The notes under the pieces were generated by a model, which saw only the letters and a program-made list of their open reading frames with translations, was not told the origin of the DNA and ran no database searches. DNA of 64,000 nucleotides, taken from positions 34,997,620 through 35,061,619 of the forward strand of contig NC_091946.1 in the NCBI RefSeq assembly GCF_041260155.1, given 5' to 3'. This DNA is from Ptychodera flava (taxonomy: Eukaryota > Hemichordata > Enteropneusta > Ptychoderidae). Positions within the stretch are counted from its first letter, which is position 1; each line of letters begins with the position of its first letter. Below are positions 35,813 to 46,414 of this stretch, piece by piece. Both the position numbers and the translations under genes were made by a program.

Positions 35813-37198
35813 CAGTGTTCTCCCTAGGATCAAGGGCAAGCATGTCGGAAATTTGCATAAAATTTACATAATTAATATGCATACATTAACATATATTTAA
35901 ATACATACACATATAAAAACAGTCACTGCAATTGTAGTCATTTAATATGCCTTTTATTTCACTTACACACTGCTGCATGAACATACATATCAGGGGCACC
36001 ATGAACTGAAATAAATTCATACAACAGTCCAACTTCAGTTGTAAAAATTCAACTCGTACTCTCCTTGCATGGAGAAACATTTGCGATGAAACATTGCGTC
36101 ACTTGTTTACGAAATTATACAGAGCAACGAAGCCACACAATCAGGGCTGTGTACCCCAGCGAGTTTTTGAGCACATATAACACGTTACGGTCACGGTCCC
36201 AATGAATAGAGGAACTGTTACGGTTTACCACAACAGAAAATTCAGACGTATTTACACGGATGATCGTCACCAAAATCATGAAACACCTGTCGTTTTAATA
36301 ACTTGCCTCCTTAGCGAACCTGAAACGAGACCTGAACTTGAAAACAGCGCGAAACGCTCAAAGCCCACACATCGACTGCCATCTTGGAAATCACCCGACC
36401 TGTTTACGTCACATGGCACAGTAGACATCATTTCGCGACCAAAAAGTTAGTCCAAACTCATGTTTTTTAAAAACTTTGTGCGAAATAAAAAAAAAGATGA
36501 CAAGAATGCAAAAGAACGATTGCAGAATTAGCCAAAAAAAAAACTTGTAAAATGACAGTGACCCCAACATCGCGAAACTAGGTCAAGTCAGCGTAGCGTA
36601 ATATGACGTACACGTAACGTTGCAGCCCACGAACTCTACCGTTTGCTTGCTCTGATACTTTCACCGTTTGTCTCAACAACAAGAACAGAAAAATAATTAA
36701 AATACAAATTTACATTCGCAATGCTGCCATGGAGATTTCATGTAGACAAACCGTCATCAGGTATAGACGCCTTATAAACCTTTTTTGAGGGTCGCTATTT
36801 TGACCGATAGCTTTGACCACCAGCATTTTCACGGCGTCGACGTCACTGTAAATTCTCTCACGATAAACGGCCATTAACACGGCGCTCAACCAACATGATC
36901 AAGTCACGGCCACACCGATGTGCTGCTCGTCCGGTGTTTTTCAACACCTATGTACGTGTCAATTGATTAATGTAAACCCGTCAATCGACATGAAAAGTCT
37001 ATTCAGGACTAAAAACGATGTTGATAAGGCTAGTTTTGGCAGATGTCCCATGCCAATGAATACACTGAGCTGTCAAGTGGGGCTGTCAATCAGGGTGTCG
37101 GGAAAAATCTGAAGCGTCACGGCATTGTAGCAAGCGTCACGGCAATCAAGGCAAGCGTCACGGAGACGTGATGCTTGAAGGGCCTAGGGAGAACACTG
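35813..37198. mobile_element. hAT-like non-autonomous element upstream of UNC93A
   Basis: The left end is CAGTGTTCTCCCTAGG and the right end is the exact complement, CCTAGGGAGAACACTG; similarity continues to AAGCATG. CAGTGTTCYCC-type termini are typical of hAT elements. An 8-bp target duplication is not evident, which lowers confidence. Near the right end AAGCGTCACGG is repeated three times (37112-37164). No hAT transposase is encoded. The element ends 247 bp before the UNC93A start codon. Confidence 0.6.
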
Positions 37199-37445
37199 TT
37201 TAAATTAAACTGTTTTCAATCAAGATGATGTACTGCCATAGAAACTACCATAGAAACACATACAGACATTTTGTTTTGCATTACCATACTACATGTACAT
37301 GTACATGTAGACTGTTCACTTGTGCCATTGTGGCCTTTGCCAGTTAGTGCTGCTCAAACATATCACCAGACAAGCATAGCTCAAGGAAAGACATAATGTT
37401 GAAAATAATAAGTCCATCATTTTTTGTTAGATTTCAGGAGGAGGT

Positions 37446-40400
37446 ATGCCGAGTATTGAAAACCTTAGAACAAGTTCTGACCAACATGAAGAAGCCATGG
37501 ACCAAAGAAACAATAATCAGCAGGCATTCCTAGCTGAACATGAAGAAATACAGAGCTACTGTGATAGCGATAACAGTGAACATGACAAGTCAGGAAAGAG
37601 AACTCAAGAGAGCAAGGAGAAACCAAAGACATGGTTAATCTGGAAAAACACCTTGTGTTTATCAATAGCGTATTTCCTCCTGTTTGGTGCTTACATGGGA
37701 CTCCAGATTCTGCAGAGCAGCATTAACTGTGTAGCTGGCTTGGGATTCGTGTCTTTGGTGGTGGTCTATGCATGCATGCTTTTTTCTGGCCTCTTCTCAC
37801 CGCCGCTTGTAATCGGCTGGCTTGGAGTAAAGAGGACAATTGTATTGAGTATGATTCCATATATAGTTTTTACAGCAGCCAACTTTAAACCTCAGTGGTA
37901 TACAATGATTCCAGCATCTGCCATTGTTGGACTTGCTGCCCCAATCATTTGGACTGCCCAAGGGATATATGTGGCTACAGCTGGCCGAAAACTGTCTGCT
38001 GTCACAGGCAAACCATCAGATCTCTTGATACGTAGAAAGATGACCGTGTTCTTTGGAATAGCCTTTCTTTCAAGTCCTGTTTTCCTTCTTGTTCCCTCAT
38101 TTATTTACTCAAGTGACTCCCCGAAAAATGAGACGGGGCCCTCACTAAACCACTCTTTCGAAAGTCAAGCTACTTGTGGTGCAAGTGACTGCCAAGAAAT
38201 GCAGGGTAACAAGACCACTTTTTGTGATCCTCCAGACAAAAACCTGACAAATATCCTCCTTGGATTTTATCTTTCTATGGGCTTTGCTGCAGTTGCTACT
38301 GTTGTATTCCTTGTGGATCAAATGGCTGAAAATGGGATGGCAAAACAGGTGACACTGAAGAAACTTTGAGCAACTTTACACCTCTTGGGAAATTATAAAA
38401 TGCTATTGCTTCTTCTTCTGCCATGTTACACTGGGTTAGAGGCTGCATTTTTCAGCGGTGATTTTCCTAAGGTATAAAGCACTTTAGTTGCCAAACTAAC
38501 ATTGGAACAGAACCATTTTATTTGTCTTGATTAAGTTATTTGTCTAAGATTCTTACATATTGAGTTCTAACTGATGTTATTAGATGAACAGTATGCCAAG
38601 TATCTGTCAGCACCTCCCGACATTCAAAGTGGGCATTCGTAAATGACAAACAATCTGGACTTTGGTCAGATTAATTCATCCATGTACACGGTAAATACCA
38701 ATTAGCAATGAGTAATGCATTCAAACATTCTTACATTATGTTCAGCCATGCAAAAAACAATCACTGCACTATGTACAAAACTAACACAGCTATTTCTTTT
38801 CTTCCTCCACAGTCTTATGTCTCCTGTATTATTGGTATAGACATGGTTGGATATATCATGTCTGCTTCGGGATTTTCCTCCCTGTTTGGATTCTGCCTTC
38901 TAAATATAACAGCAAAGAGACTTGGACGGGTTATCCCTATGATTGCAGCTCTGGTGATCTGGCTTGCATGCTATGCTATGTTATTGTTCTGGCCTCCTGA
39001 CTCATCTGGTACTAAATTGGTATTCTTGATTGCCATACTTTGGGGACTTGCCGAGAGTGTCTTAGTAACACAGTATTCATGTAAGTTAAAACCTAAAACA
39101 TTACCAATTATTTGTCAGCATTGCATGTTAATTATAATGACCTTAGGTTAAGTTTAGGTTAAGTTTTTGGAATACTTTAACTTGATAGAAAACATAATGT
39201 TACTATATGAGCTATGAGCTGTAGACAGGTTTAGTATGTATTAGTACAGCATGCAAGAAGCAACTTTAGTAAGCATACGGTTATACTTTACATGATATAT
39301 CAAAGTCTTTTCTTTGTTACAATATCAATGTGACTTTAAAGATACTTTGTTGGTATTTTTGGAGCATGCCCATTACATTGACAAGAATTTACCTATAGCA
39401 GTATTGATGTCGGTTTTTAACTGTAGTTGATCCCATAAAAGTATGGTAGTTTTAACAGTCACTTTTTTAATGTTTTGTTTTATTCAAGGAGTGTGTTCTG
39501 GGTAATAGACTCATTTACTGAACAATTAAGTCTTGCAGATATTTGCCTTCAGAGTTGTAACCAACGAGTAATGCATGGTCAATACTATCTTTTTGCTTCT
39601 TCGCTTCGATGAAGTTTGTATTTGCGATGTGTGATAGTGAGCATGCGTGCGTGAGTGCTTCACGAACTCTACAACGTGTGGAGCAGTCTCAGTCAGAAAA
39701 ATGTAACAACTTAGCCGCTATTGAACCACTCTTTTTTGGGAGTGGAGATTTAGCCGAGCGGTTCTCTCTGTGGCCTCTCCGCTGGGCGACTGATGCTGTA
39801 TGTTGTGGGTGCGAACCCGATTGAAAACTAGCCGTATTTGCTGCTTGGTTTTTATTCCCCACGGACAAAGTACAGGGGACTTATACATTAAATAGCATCG
39901 ATCCACACCAAGATCTCAAATAGGGCAAGGCTGATTTCTTTCCAACTTGGCACAAGGATAACATACCACCACACGCGTACGCACTTCGTTTTTATGAGAC
40001 CATATAAGGCAATCAGGTGGCGATTGTTATGTATGAATGTATGTTTCCGCTGCCTTCTCAGTTGTGCCAGCATGTGTATGCACTTCTTTTTTGACCATCA
40101 GGCAGCCATTTTTTTAAGTATGAATGTACATTTGTACTGCCATCTCAGATGTACATGAACAGATTTCTAGCAAATTTTGTAAATGCATTATGGCTTACAT
40201 ATGCATGTTGATTTGTTTTTTGGTATGCTCAAATATAGCCACTAGGCGGCCATATTGATATATTTGCATCCGTATGTGTGATTATGCAGATACTTACATT
40301 TTGTATTACATCAGCTCGTTTGTTTAAATTTGTACAAGGACAAAATGACAATGATCCTTACATGAGAGTTTTGCAATGCAATTAAATATGGCCATCTGGC

Positions 40401-42843
40401 AGCCAATTTTGTAAAATATTTCAATTTCAATAATGGGCATTTCTTTGCCATTTTTGGATACATATAAAACATGGCCAATACAAGGCTGTTGTTAGTCAGC
40501 ACATGTGCGCCATTTTGTAACATAAAAAGATCCAAAATGGCTATTGGAGAGCAATTGATCACGAGTTCGGGTCAGGATAACTGCTATCCATACTGAATAC
40601 TGTTATACAACACCTTAACATAATGACAAGTATGTTGGCATCAGTATCCTGATCATATAATTTGAAAATGACTATTTCAAATATGCTAGTTTGATTTTCA
40701 GACATCAAAGCAATGGCTTCTTTGAAGCGACTGCAAATAAGATAATTTCAACTATTTCAGGCCTACCATAGAAATTATGTGTAAAGACTCAGAAACATAC
40801 AGTAAAGGTAGCAAACCTTGCACGTGTAACATCCCATCCATAAGGTGTAGCCTCTGAGACCTCAAAGTGAAGCAAAAATCCGTAAAGTGGAGCCTCCGAA
40901 ACTTGCAAGTGTAACATTAATTTCCTTCCTTGACGCTCAACATGCATATATTAGAAAGTGTTTCTCAACACCTATCTGTTTCAATATTAACAAATCAGAG
41001 GACCAAGATTTTTAGCTTCAGAAATAGAGATCTACAGCTTCCCTTCTTTCAGTGGGTTAAGTTTCATGAGAAGAAAATAACTGGTAAGGCATATAAGGCC
41101 TCCATTAAACTTTACAGGTTTTGTTATTAGAAAGCAATAATATTATGATACACAGACGATATGTACAGAGAAAATACTGCAACTACACATGCTAGATAGC
41201 ATGTTAAATGTTCATACAAACCTTCATTATGTTTCACTTCTGCTTGATCTCGATACATGGTATTTAATATCACTGTATAATGGTCCAATAAAGATATTGT
41301 CTGTCACTGTAACACTTGAATCTAAGATACAAAAGATATTACACATTTTAATCTGTTTTTTAAACAATCAAATGTTATGTACAGTATGAGTTCACCAATC
41401 TTATTCTCCATTCACTACTTTGTGTCTATGGAAGTTAAAGCATTCTACATCATGCTACACTAGTGTAAGTCACACTTTTGCGTGTCCTCAGCAGTACAGC
41501 GGTTGCAATTCATTCTGGTACCTCCATGTCAGATGCACATCATCAACACCCACTTACTGATGTCAAAAATCTACATTTTCTTACAAATAATGACAGAGTT
41601 GCTAGGGGCTTGCACAATAACCATTTATGTCTAGTAGAAAATCTAAACTAGATCAATGTTGCTTGGTTAAAATTATATGGAAGGCGAAAAAGGGGATCAG
41701 AACTGCCATTCATGTGTGTATATGGTACCACCGGCCTGGTATGGTAAACTGCATCAGTCTCAGACCAACCAAGCCACAACTGAAACTTCAACGAAGTACT
41801 CTGAAAGAACTGCATTAAATTCTGACTTGAAACTTTTACCTGTAATTTTTTGTCTTCATATTTGTTCATTGATAGCAGTTTTGAAAACCAAAACATTTCT
41901 AACGTGGTAAAATTGTGTAAAATCGCTTACCTTCACCGGCAACGGAGTACCACTGGTCACAGGCAATACCGGATAAAGCCCCCCTGGCCACTACTTGAGA
42001 TTTAACAAAGTACTCCGAAAGAACTACATTCAATTCTGACTTGAAACTTTCGTCAGTAGTTCTTAGTCTTCATAGTTGATTTTTGATAGCAGTTTTGTAA
42101 ACAAAAACGTTTCTAACATGGAAAAATTAGCGTAAAAACGCTTACCTGCGTCGGCGGTGGAAGTGGATGAAGATCGTCACAAGTGGTCAAGGAAGGAAAT
42201 TAATGTTACACTTGCAAGTTTCAGAGACTCCACTTCACAGATTTTTGCTTCTCTTTCAGGTCTCGGCGGCTACACTTTATGGATAGGATATTACACTTGC
42301 AAGTTTCAGTACCTTTACTGTATGTTTCTGAGGCTTTACACATAATTTCTATGGTAGGCAGGAACTTACAGGAGCTTAGTTATTGAAGATAACTTGTGAT
42401 TTAAAGAGTGGATGGGGGAACCAAGTTACTCATCATCTGAAATCTATTCTGCCTGCCAAACTTCTGTTAACCTCTCATTAGATATAAACGTATTTTTTGA
42501 TGGTAATGTACATTCATATTTTGCTCTTAGGTCAACTTTATTTGAAATTTATCTTTGATTCTTCTTTACAGCTGTATTTGCAATAATTTTTCCAAAACAA
42601 CAAGAGGCAGCCTTTGCAAATATCTCACTTTGGAGGGCAGTTGGAGGCACCATTGGTTTTTCAACGAGTCTATTCATGTGCGTTTATGTCAAGATAATAC
42701 TGTTGGTTACCTTACTTGTTGTATCCTGGATGCTGTACTTTATCATGGAAGTCCTCCATCGTCGTGAGCTTCACGACAAAATCAAAACATTACAACTGCA
42801 AGAACTCAAGTACTCAAGAGAACCAGAAGATAAATTTAAATAA
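37446..42843 (+). CDS. UNC93A: UNC93A-like membrane protein, three coding exons, one in-frame TGA
   Basis: UNC93 proteins are 11-12-pass membrane proteins related to the major facilitator fold. UNC93A itself is a poorly understood plasma-membrane protein, whereas UNC93B traffics nucleic-acid-sensing Toll-like receptors. Exons are 37446-38471, 38813-39080 and 42572-42843, all GT-AG and in phase, 522 codons in total. A ~65-residue hydrophilic N-terminus is followed by NTLCLSIAYFLLFGAYMGLQ (TM1), then WLGVK, NFKPQWYTMIPAS, a glycosylated loop with CGASDC, and, in exon 3, FPKQQEAAFANISLWRAVGG, matching human FxxxKEAAFANYRLW. Codon 308 (38367-38369) is TGA where the neighbouring paralogue has serine, and the frame after it (ATLHLLGNYKMLLLLLLPC) stays conserved. 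An in-phase alternative donor CAG/GTGACA at 38349 would skip the TGA but lose 41 codons, including one membrane segment. An acceptor (TTTCAG) lies just before the start, implying a leader intron. Alternatives are a pseudogene, a polymorphic null, or a sequencing error. Confidence 0.88.
39709..39840 (+). mobile_element. tRNA-Leu-like SINE, copy 2, in UNC93A intron 2
   Basis: Leader CTATTGAACCACTC, A box TTTAGCCGAGCGG and B box GGTGCGAACCC. It aligns with 34266-34396 through GATTGAAAACTAGCCGTA. The following ~700 bp (to ~40560) repeats words such as CATCAGGCAGCCATTTT, CACTAGGCGGCCATATT and CATCTGGCAGCCAATTT at ~130-150-bp spacing, and may be its tail or a separate degenerate array. Confidence 0.72.
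40762..42358. mobile_element. 1.6-kb element with ~175-bp inverted ends in UNC93A intron 2
   Basis: The left arm starts CCTACCATAGAAATTATGTG and runs to TTAATTTCCTTCCTTGAC (~40935). The right arm (from ~42183) is its reverse complement at roughly 85-90% identity by eye. CAGG flanks both ends (40758-40761 and 42359-42362), a candidate 4-bp target duplication. Each arm holds two copies of a CTTGCAAGTGTAACAT word. The interior contains a ~210-bp direct duplication (from ~41790 and ~42005) with GTACTCYGAAAGAACT and GATAGCAGTTTTG. No transposase is visible. Confidence 0.75.
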
Positions 42844-44275
42844 TTGAGAAAACAAACATTCCGAGAGTATATGTTATGTGGACGCTAAGAAGTTAATGTG
42901 TAATCCACAAAATTAAAATCTTGTCACAGCAATATTTTTACATATTTAGAAATTTACAAGATGGAAATTTCACGAAAGAAATACAAAACTTATCACCAGA
43001 ATGAAGACTTTGGAAGAGATATTATATATTCAAGAAATTATTGCAGCTCCCTGTTCAGACTGTTAGGGTAGTTTAAAATTGACTCGATATTGATGAAAGA
43101 TTATTTAAAACTGTAACAATTATCAGCAACTTCTAGCTTGAACAAGACAGGCAGCTACCATGAAAATACCCTTTAAAGAAGGAGTCGCATACACTGTGTA
43201 CCATTGTCATTTTGGTGTTACAGTACCTCTGATATAAACTCGGTCCAAGTCCATGAATAAAAACCAATTTAGTGAATGCAGTGTTGTAGAGTAATTGCTA
43301 CAGTTTTTCCTGACCTCGTTGTGGAGTTTTCCAACCAGGTTGTGGTGGAGTTACCACGAGATTCACAGGAGAAATTCACTGCCAATCACATTCACTCCAC
43401 GCATGTACAAATGCTTTACCAAAAACTGGAGAGTTCACCTCTCTTAAGCATGTTCAGATATGTTGCTCTGTACAATTCAGTGAAGATTGCACAGGACTAT
43501 TGTGGCTATCTCTGTCAAAGTGTTTCAGACAAAAAAGTGATATTAATGCTTTGGAACTTGCTGAAATAACTATTTTTTCACAATCAGTGACTTGAACCAA
43601 ACCTAGGTTTGAATGGGCACCCGAGCAGTTTGACAGCGATGTCTTAGCTAGACAGGGCCATATGTTGCGAATTTTAATTCTGTTGAGAAATTACTGAACT
43701 CATTATGATGTGTCAGAAAGTTTACAAGAAAATTTACAGTGTATGTAAGGCCTGTTGGAAGAAGCATTTTTATGGTAGCTGCCAGTTTCTCACAAATCAT
43801 AGGTCACTAAATTTGCAATTTCAAGTAAAATTGTAGCAATGTCAATTAAACTTCTAAATGTCTCAGCCAACTAAATGGCAGGCTGTGATAATTTCTGTGG
43901 TCATTAAACCGGAAAATAATGCCAAAGGTTTCAAAATTGAAAGAACACATACTGCCTAATGGCCACCAACTACCGGTACATATCAATCTATGAGTCATGA
44001 AGAGGGTAGTAAAATATAATGAGTCGGGGTAGCTGCTGCCAATCATGATCAGATACCATAGATTTTTTTCAAATTTGTATGTTGTAATCTGTTGGCTATG
44101 GTCTTGCCCGATAAGTACACGTTGTTTTTCCAGAACGATACCTGTAGGAAATCATTCATTTGGGAATGTTTTCATTTTTTCCTTTTTGCACCCATCAATA
44201 TTTTACAACAAGGCAGGGGTGTGCAGGCCTAACAAATTCCCCACCCAATGGTTAAAAAATATGTCAAATGCCCAA
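42844..44275. other. UNC93A (+) 3' UTR and intergenic sequence
   Basis: AATAAA at 43256-43261 is a plausible polyadenylation signal for the plus-strand UNC93A gene, giving a ~430-base 3' UTR. The frame at 43276-43569 beyond it has no recognisable domain. Confidence 0.5.
43256..43261 (+). promoter_or_regulatory. Candidate polyadenylation signal AATAAA
   Basis: First canonical hexamer in suitable distance after the UNC93A stop codon at 42841-42843. Confidence 0.45.
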
Positions 44276-44550
44276 GGGCTGGGCCCAGTGGTTAGGGTAA
44301 CGGATTCACTGTCAGAGGGTGGTGAGTTCGAGACCCGGTTCAAGACCCGGTAGGTCCAGAGTAACGGACTCACTGTCGGAGGATGGTGAGTTCGAGACTC
44401 CAGCACGGTGTTGTGCTCTTGAGCAAGGCACTTTACTCCTCAGTGCTCCATTGGGGGTTAGTGGGTTATTACCTCATCCTGTAATTGGGCTAATGCCTGT
44501 TGGATGATAGACTGAATAAAAAAAATTAAAAAAAATAAAAAAAAAAAATG
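44276..44550 (+). mobile_element. tRNA-derived SINE with duplicated head and A-rich tail
   Basis: The head CAGTGGTTAGGGTAACGGA ... GTGAGTTCGAGACCCGG has A-box and B-box character and is followed by a second, similar head (GAGTAACGGACTCACTGTC ... GTGAGTTCGAGACTCC). The body includes TGTGCTCTTGAGCAAGGC then ACTTTACTCC, a core word common in metazoan SINEs. It ends in AATAAAAAAAATTAAAA-type A-rich sequence. No clear target duplication was found. Confidence 0.8.
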
Positions 44551-46414
44551 TAGATATTCTAGGCCTTGGTATCACTTATATTAAAACTAGCATTTTGTGG
44601 CATTGTCAAGTTCCTCCTGCGGAATGTATTATGACATTCAAATTTCCGTGTCATGATAGATTTCAATCAATTTCCTATGTTGCCCTGCACTCCCCAACCC
44701 CCTGATAGAAAGCCTTGATAGTTGCATTATAGCCTGCTTTGACTCTGAGAAAATTATTAAGTCTGCTGAATTCACGAAGCACCTTGAAAACAAAAAATAT
44801 TTAATGGTTTCAGATTTTGAATAGGAAAGGGTTGGTCACAACAAATGTATTCTTTTACTTTGCCTTTATGTCAAATAAACCCATTGTATACCCGTCTGTT
44901 TTTATCTTGTGACTGTTTTCTATAATAGGAGAGCTGCAAAGTCTGCTACACAGGATTCATGATTCCACGGTCCTTCCATCACTTACAACCGGGATAATTT
45001 GAAAGATATTTGTGGACAATACCTTTTCCAACCCCTGTGAATTCGATAGGCATAAAGCATGAGCTTACTAACCGCTCAGTTCACACTCGACGGCTTGCCT
45101 TATGCCAGGTACCTGTCCAGCATCATGTATGGCTAACAATGATCAAATCATATACTGCTGTGTTTGTACCGATAAGGAATGGCAGGGCAAGACAAGTTAA
45201 TTGAGTGGGTTCAAAACAAGGTGCATTTGCTGTAAACGTTTCTCAATGTAATTCATTTGACAAGTGTTTGACAGTAAACATTTTGGACCAAAATACTGAA
45301 AAGTGTATGCACATAATTGACAGCCTCAACAGAGCCATCCAACTCTGACAATGCAGGGTACGATCGTGTGCTGAGTGTGATTGGTGAATTGAATCGCACT
45401 TCACCATGCCAAACTCATAAGGCTACATTTAAAGAAAATTCTTTGTTTGTCGTGCCATGATTTTTGAAAAACCTACCAACCAGCCAGGGCAAAGAACAAA
45501 CACAGACAAAAAAACAAGTGTATTATAGCATAAGCTCATTATTTAGTTGGTTTTCTTTGGAAAAATGATATTTTTATTTGTAATAGTGTTAACATTGTGT
45601 TTGCTTTCTTAATCTTCTCTGAAAACCTATAAAAGTTAAAACTCTTGGGTAGCAAAGACTTCAAAATCAAATCACTTTTCAGTTTTTCTACTCATTTGCA
45701 TATTTCTTGTCATTATAAAATCAGATTCACACCAACTGTTCCGCATGCATCTACAGACCAAATAGAATGGGTGCTTTTCAAGTTTTGCAGTTAGTCTATT
45801 CTAGAAATACACTATTTGGGGTTTTTGAAATAAACAGCAACAATTGTCCTAAAAATACAGTATTGCATGTTTCTTTTTGATTTGAACAAAACTTATGCAG
45901 ATCATCCCGAAGGACATTGTATCGAATTTCAAAGCGACCTGAGAAATGATCTCAAACAGAGGAGAAGATTGCCAAAAAACAGGAAACATAAGCGAAAGAA
46001 TACAAATACAAAAAATTCACCACCATTTCAAAAAACCTGAGTTCGCACCCTGTATCCAAATTATACGGTCAACAGTTGATAAATGAGTGTTTGGCATACA
46101 TCGGTGCCAATGACATATCGGTCTCTATTGTATATAAATGTTCCAAGGCCTGTAGGGTCACCGTACGACGGAGTTCTTAGTATAACAAGGTTTTCGTGAT
46201 TGGACTTATGAAAATACCACAATATGTGAATGTTCCATCGTTGAATTATTCTGTGATAATGCATAATGTTGATCTGGAAACATGTGGCATATGTTGATCT
46301 TTTTCAATGAAATTGCTATCAGTAATCTAACAGAAAAAACTAAGACACAATAAATCCATATCGTTGATCTATATTTTGTAATAGTACTTTAAAGTACACC
46401 TATACCAATAGTCT
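44551..46414. other. Intergenic space between convergent UNC93A genes
   Basis: It should contain the 3' UTR of the minus-strand UNC93A gene near 46414. I see no further gene, and no repeats shared with other parts of the window. Confidence 0.45.

Noticed and set aside
38367-38369. TGA read as selenocysteine in UNC93A
   Set aside because: UNC93 proteins are not known selenoproteins, the paralogue has serine, and no SECIS-like structure was recognised in the 3' region.
43276-43569. 97-residue open frame after UNC93A
   Set aside because: No domain or splice context; it starts just past the candidate polyadenylation signal.
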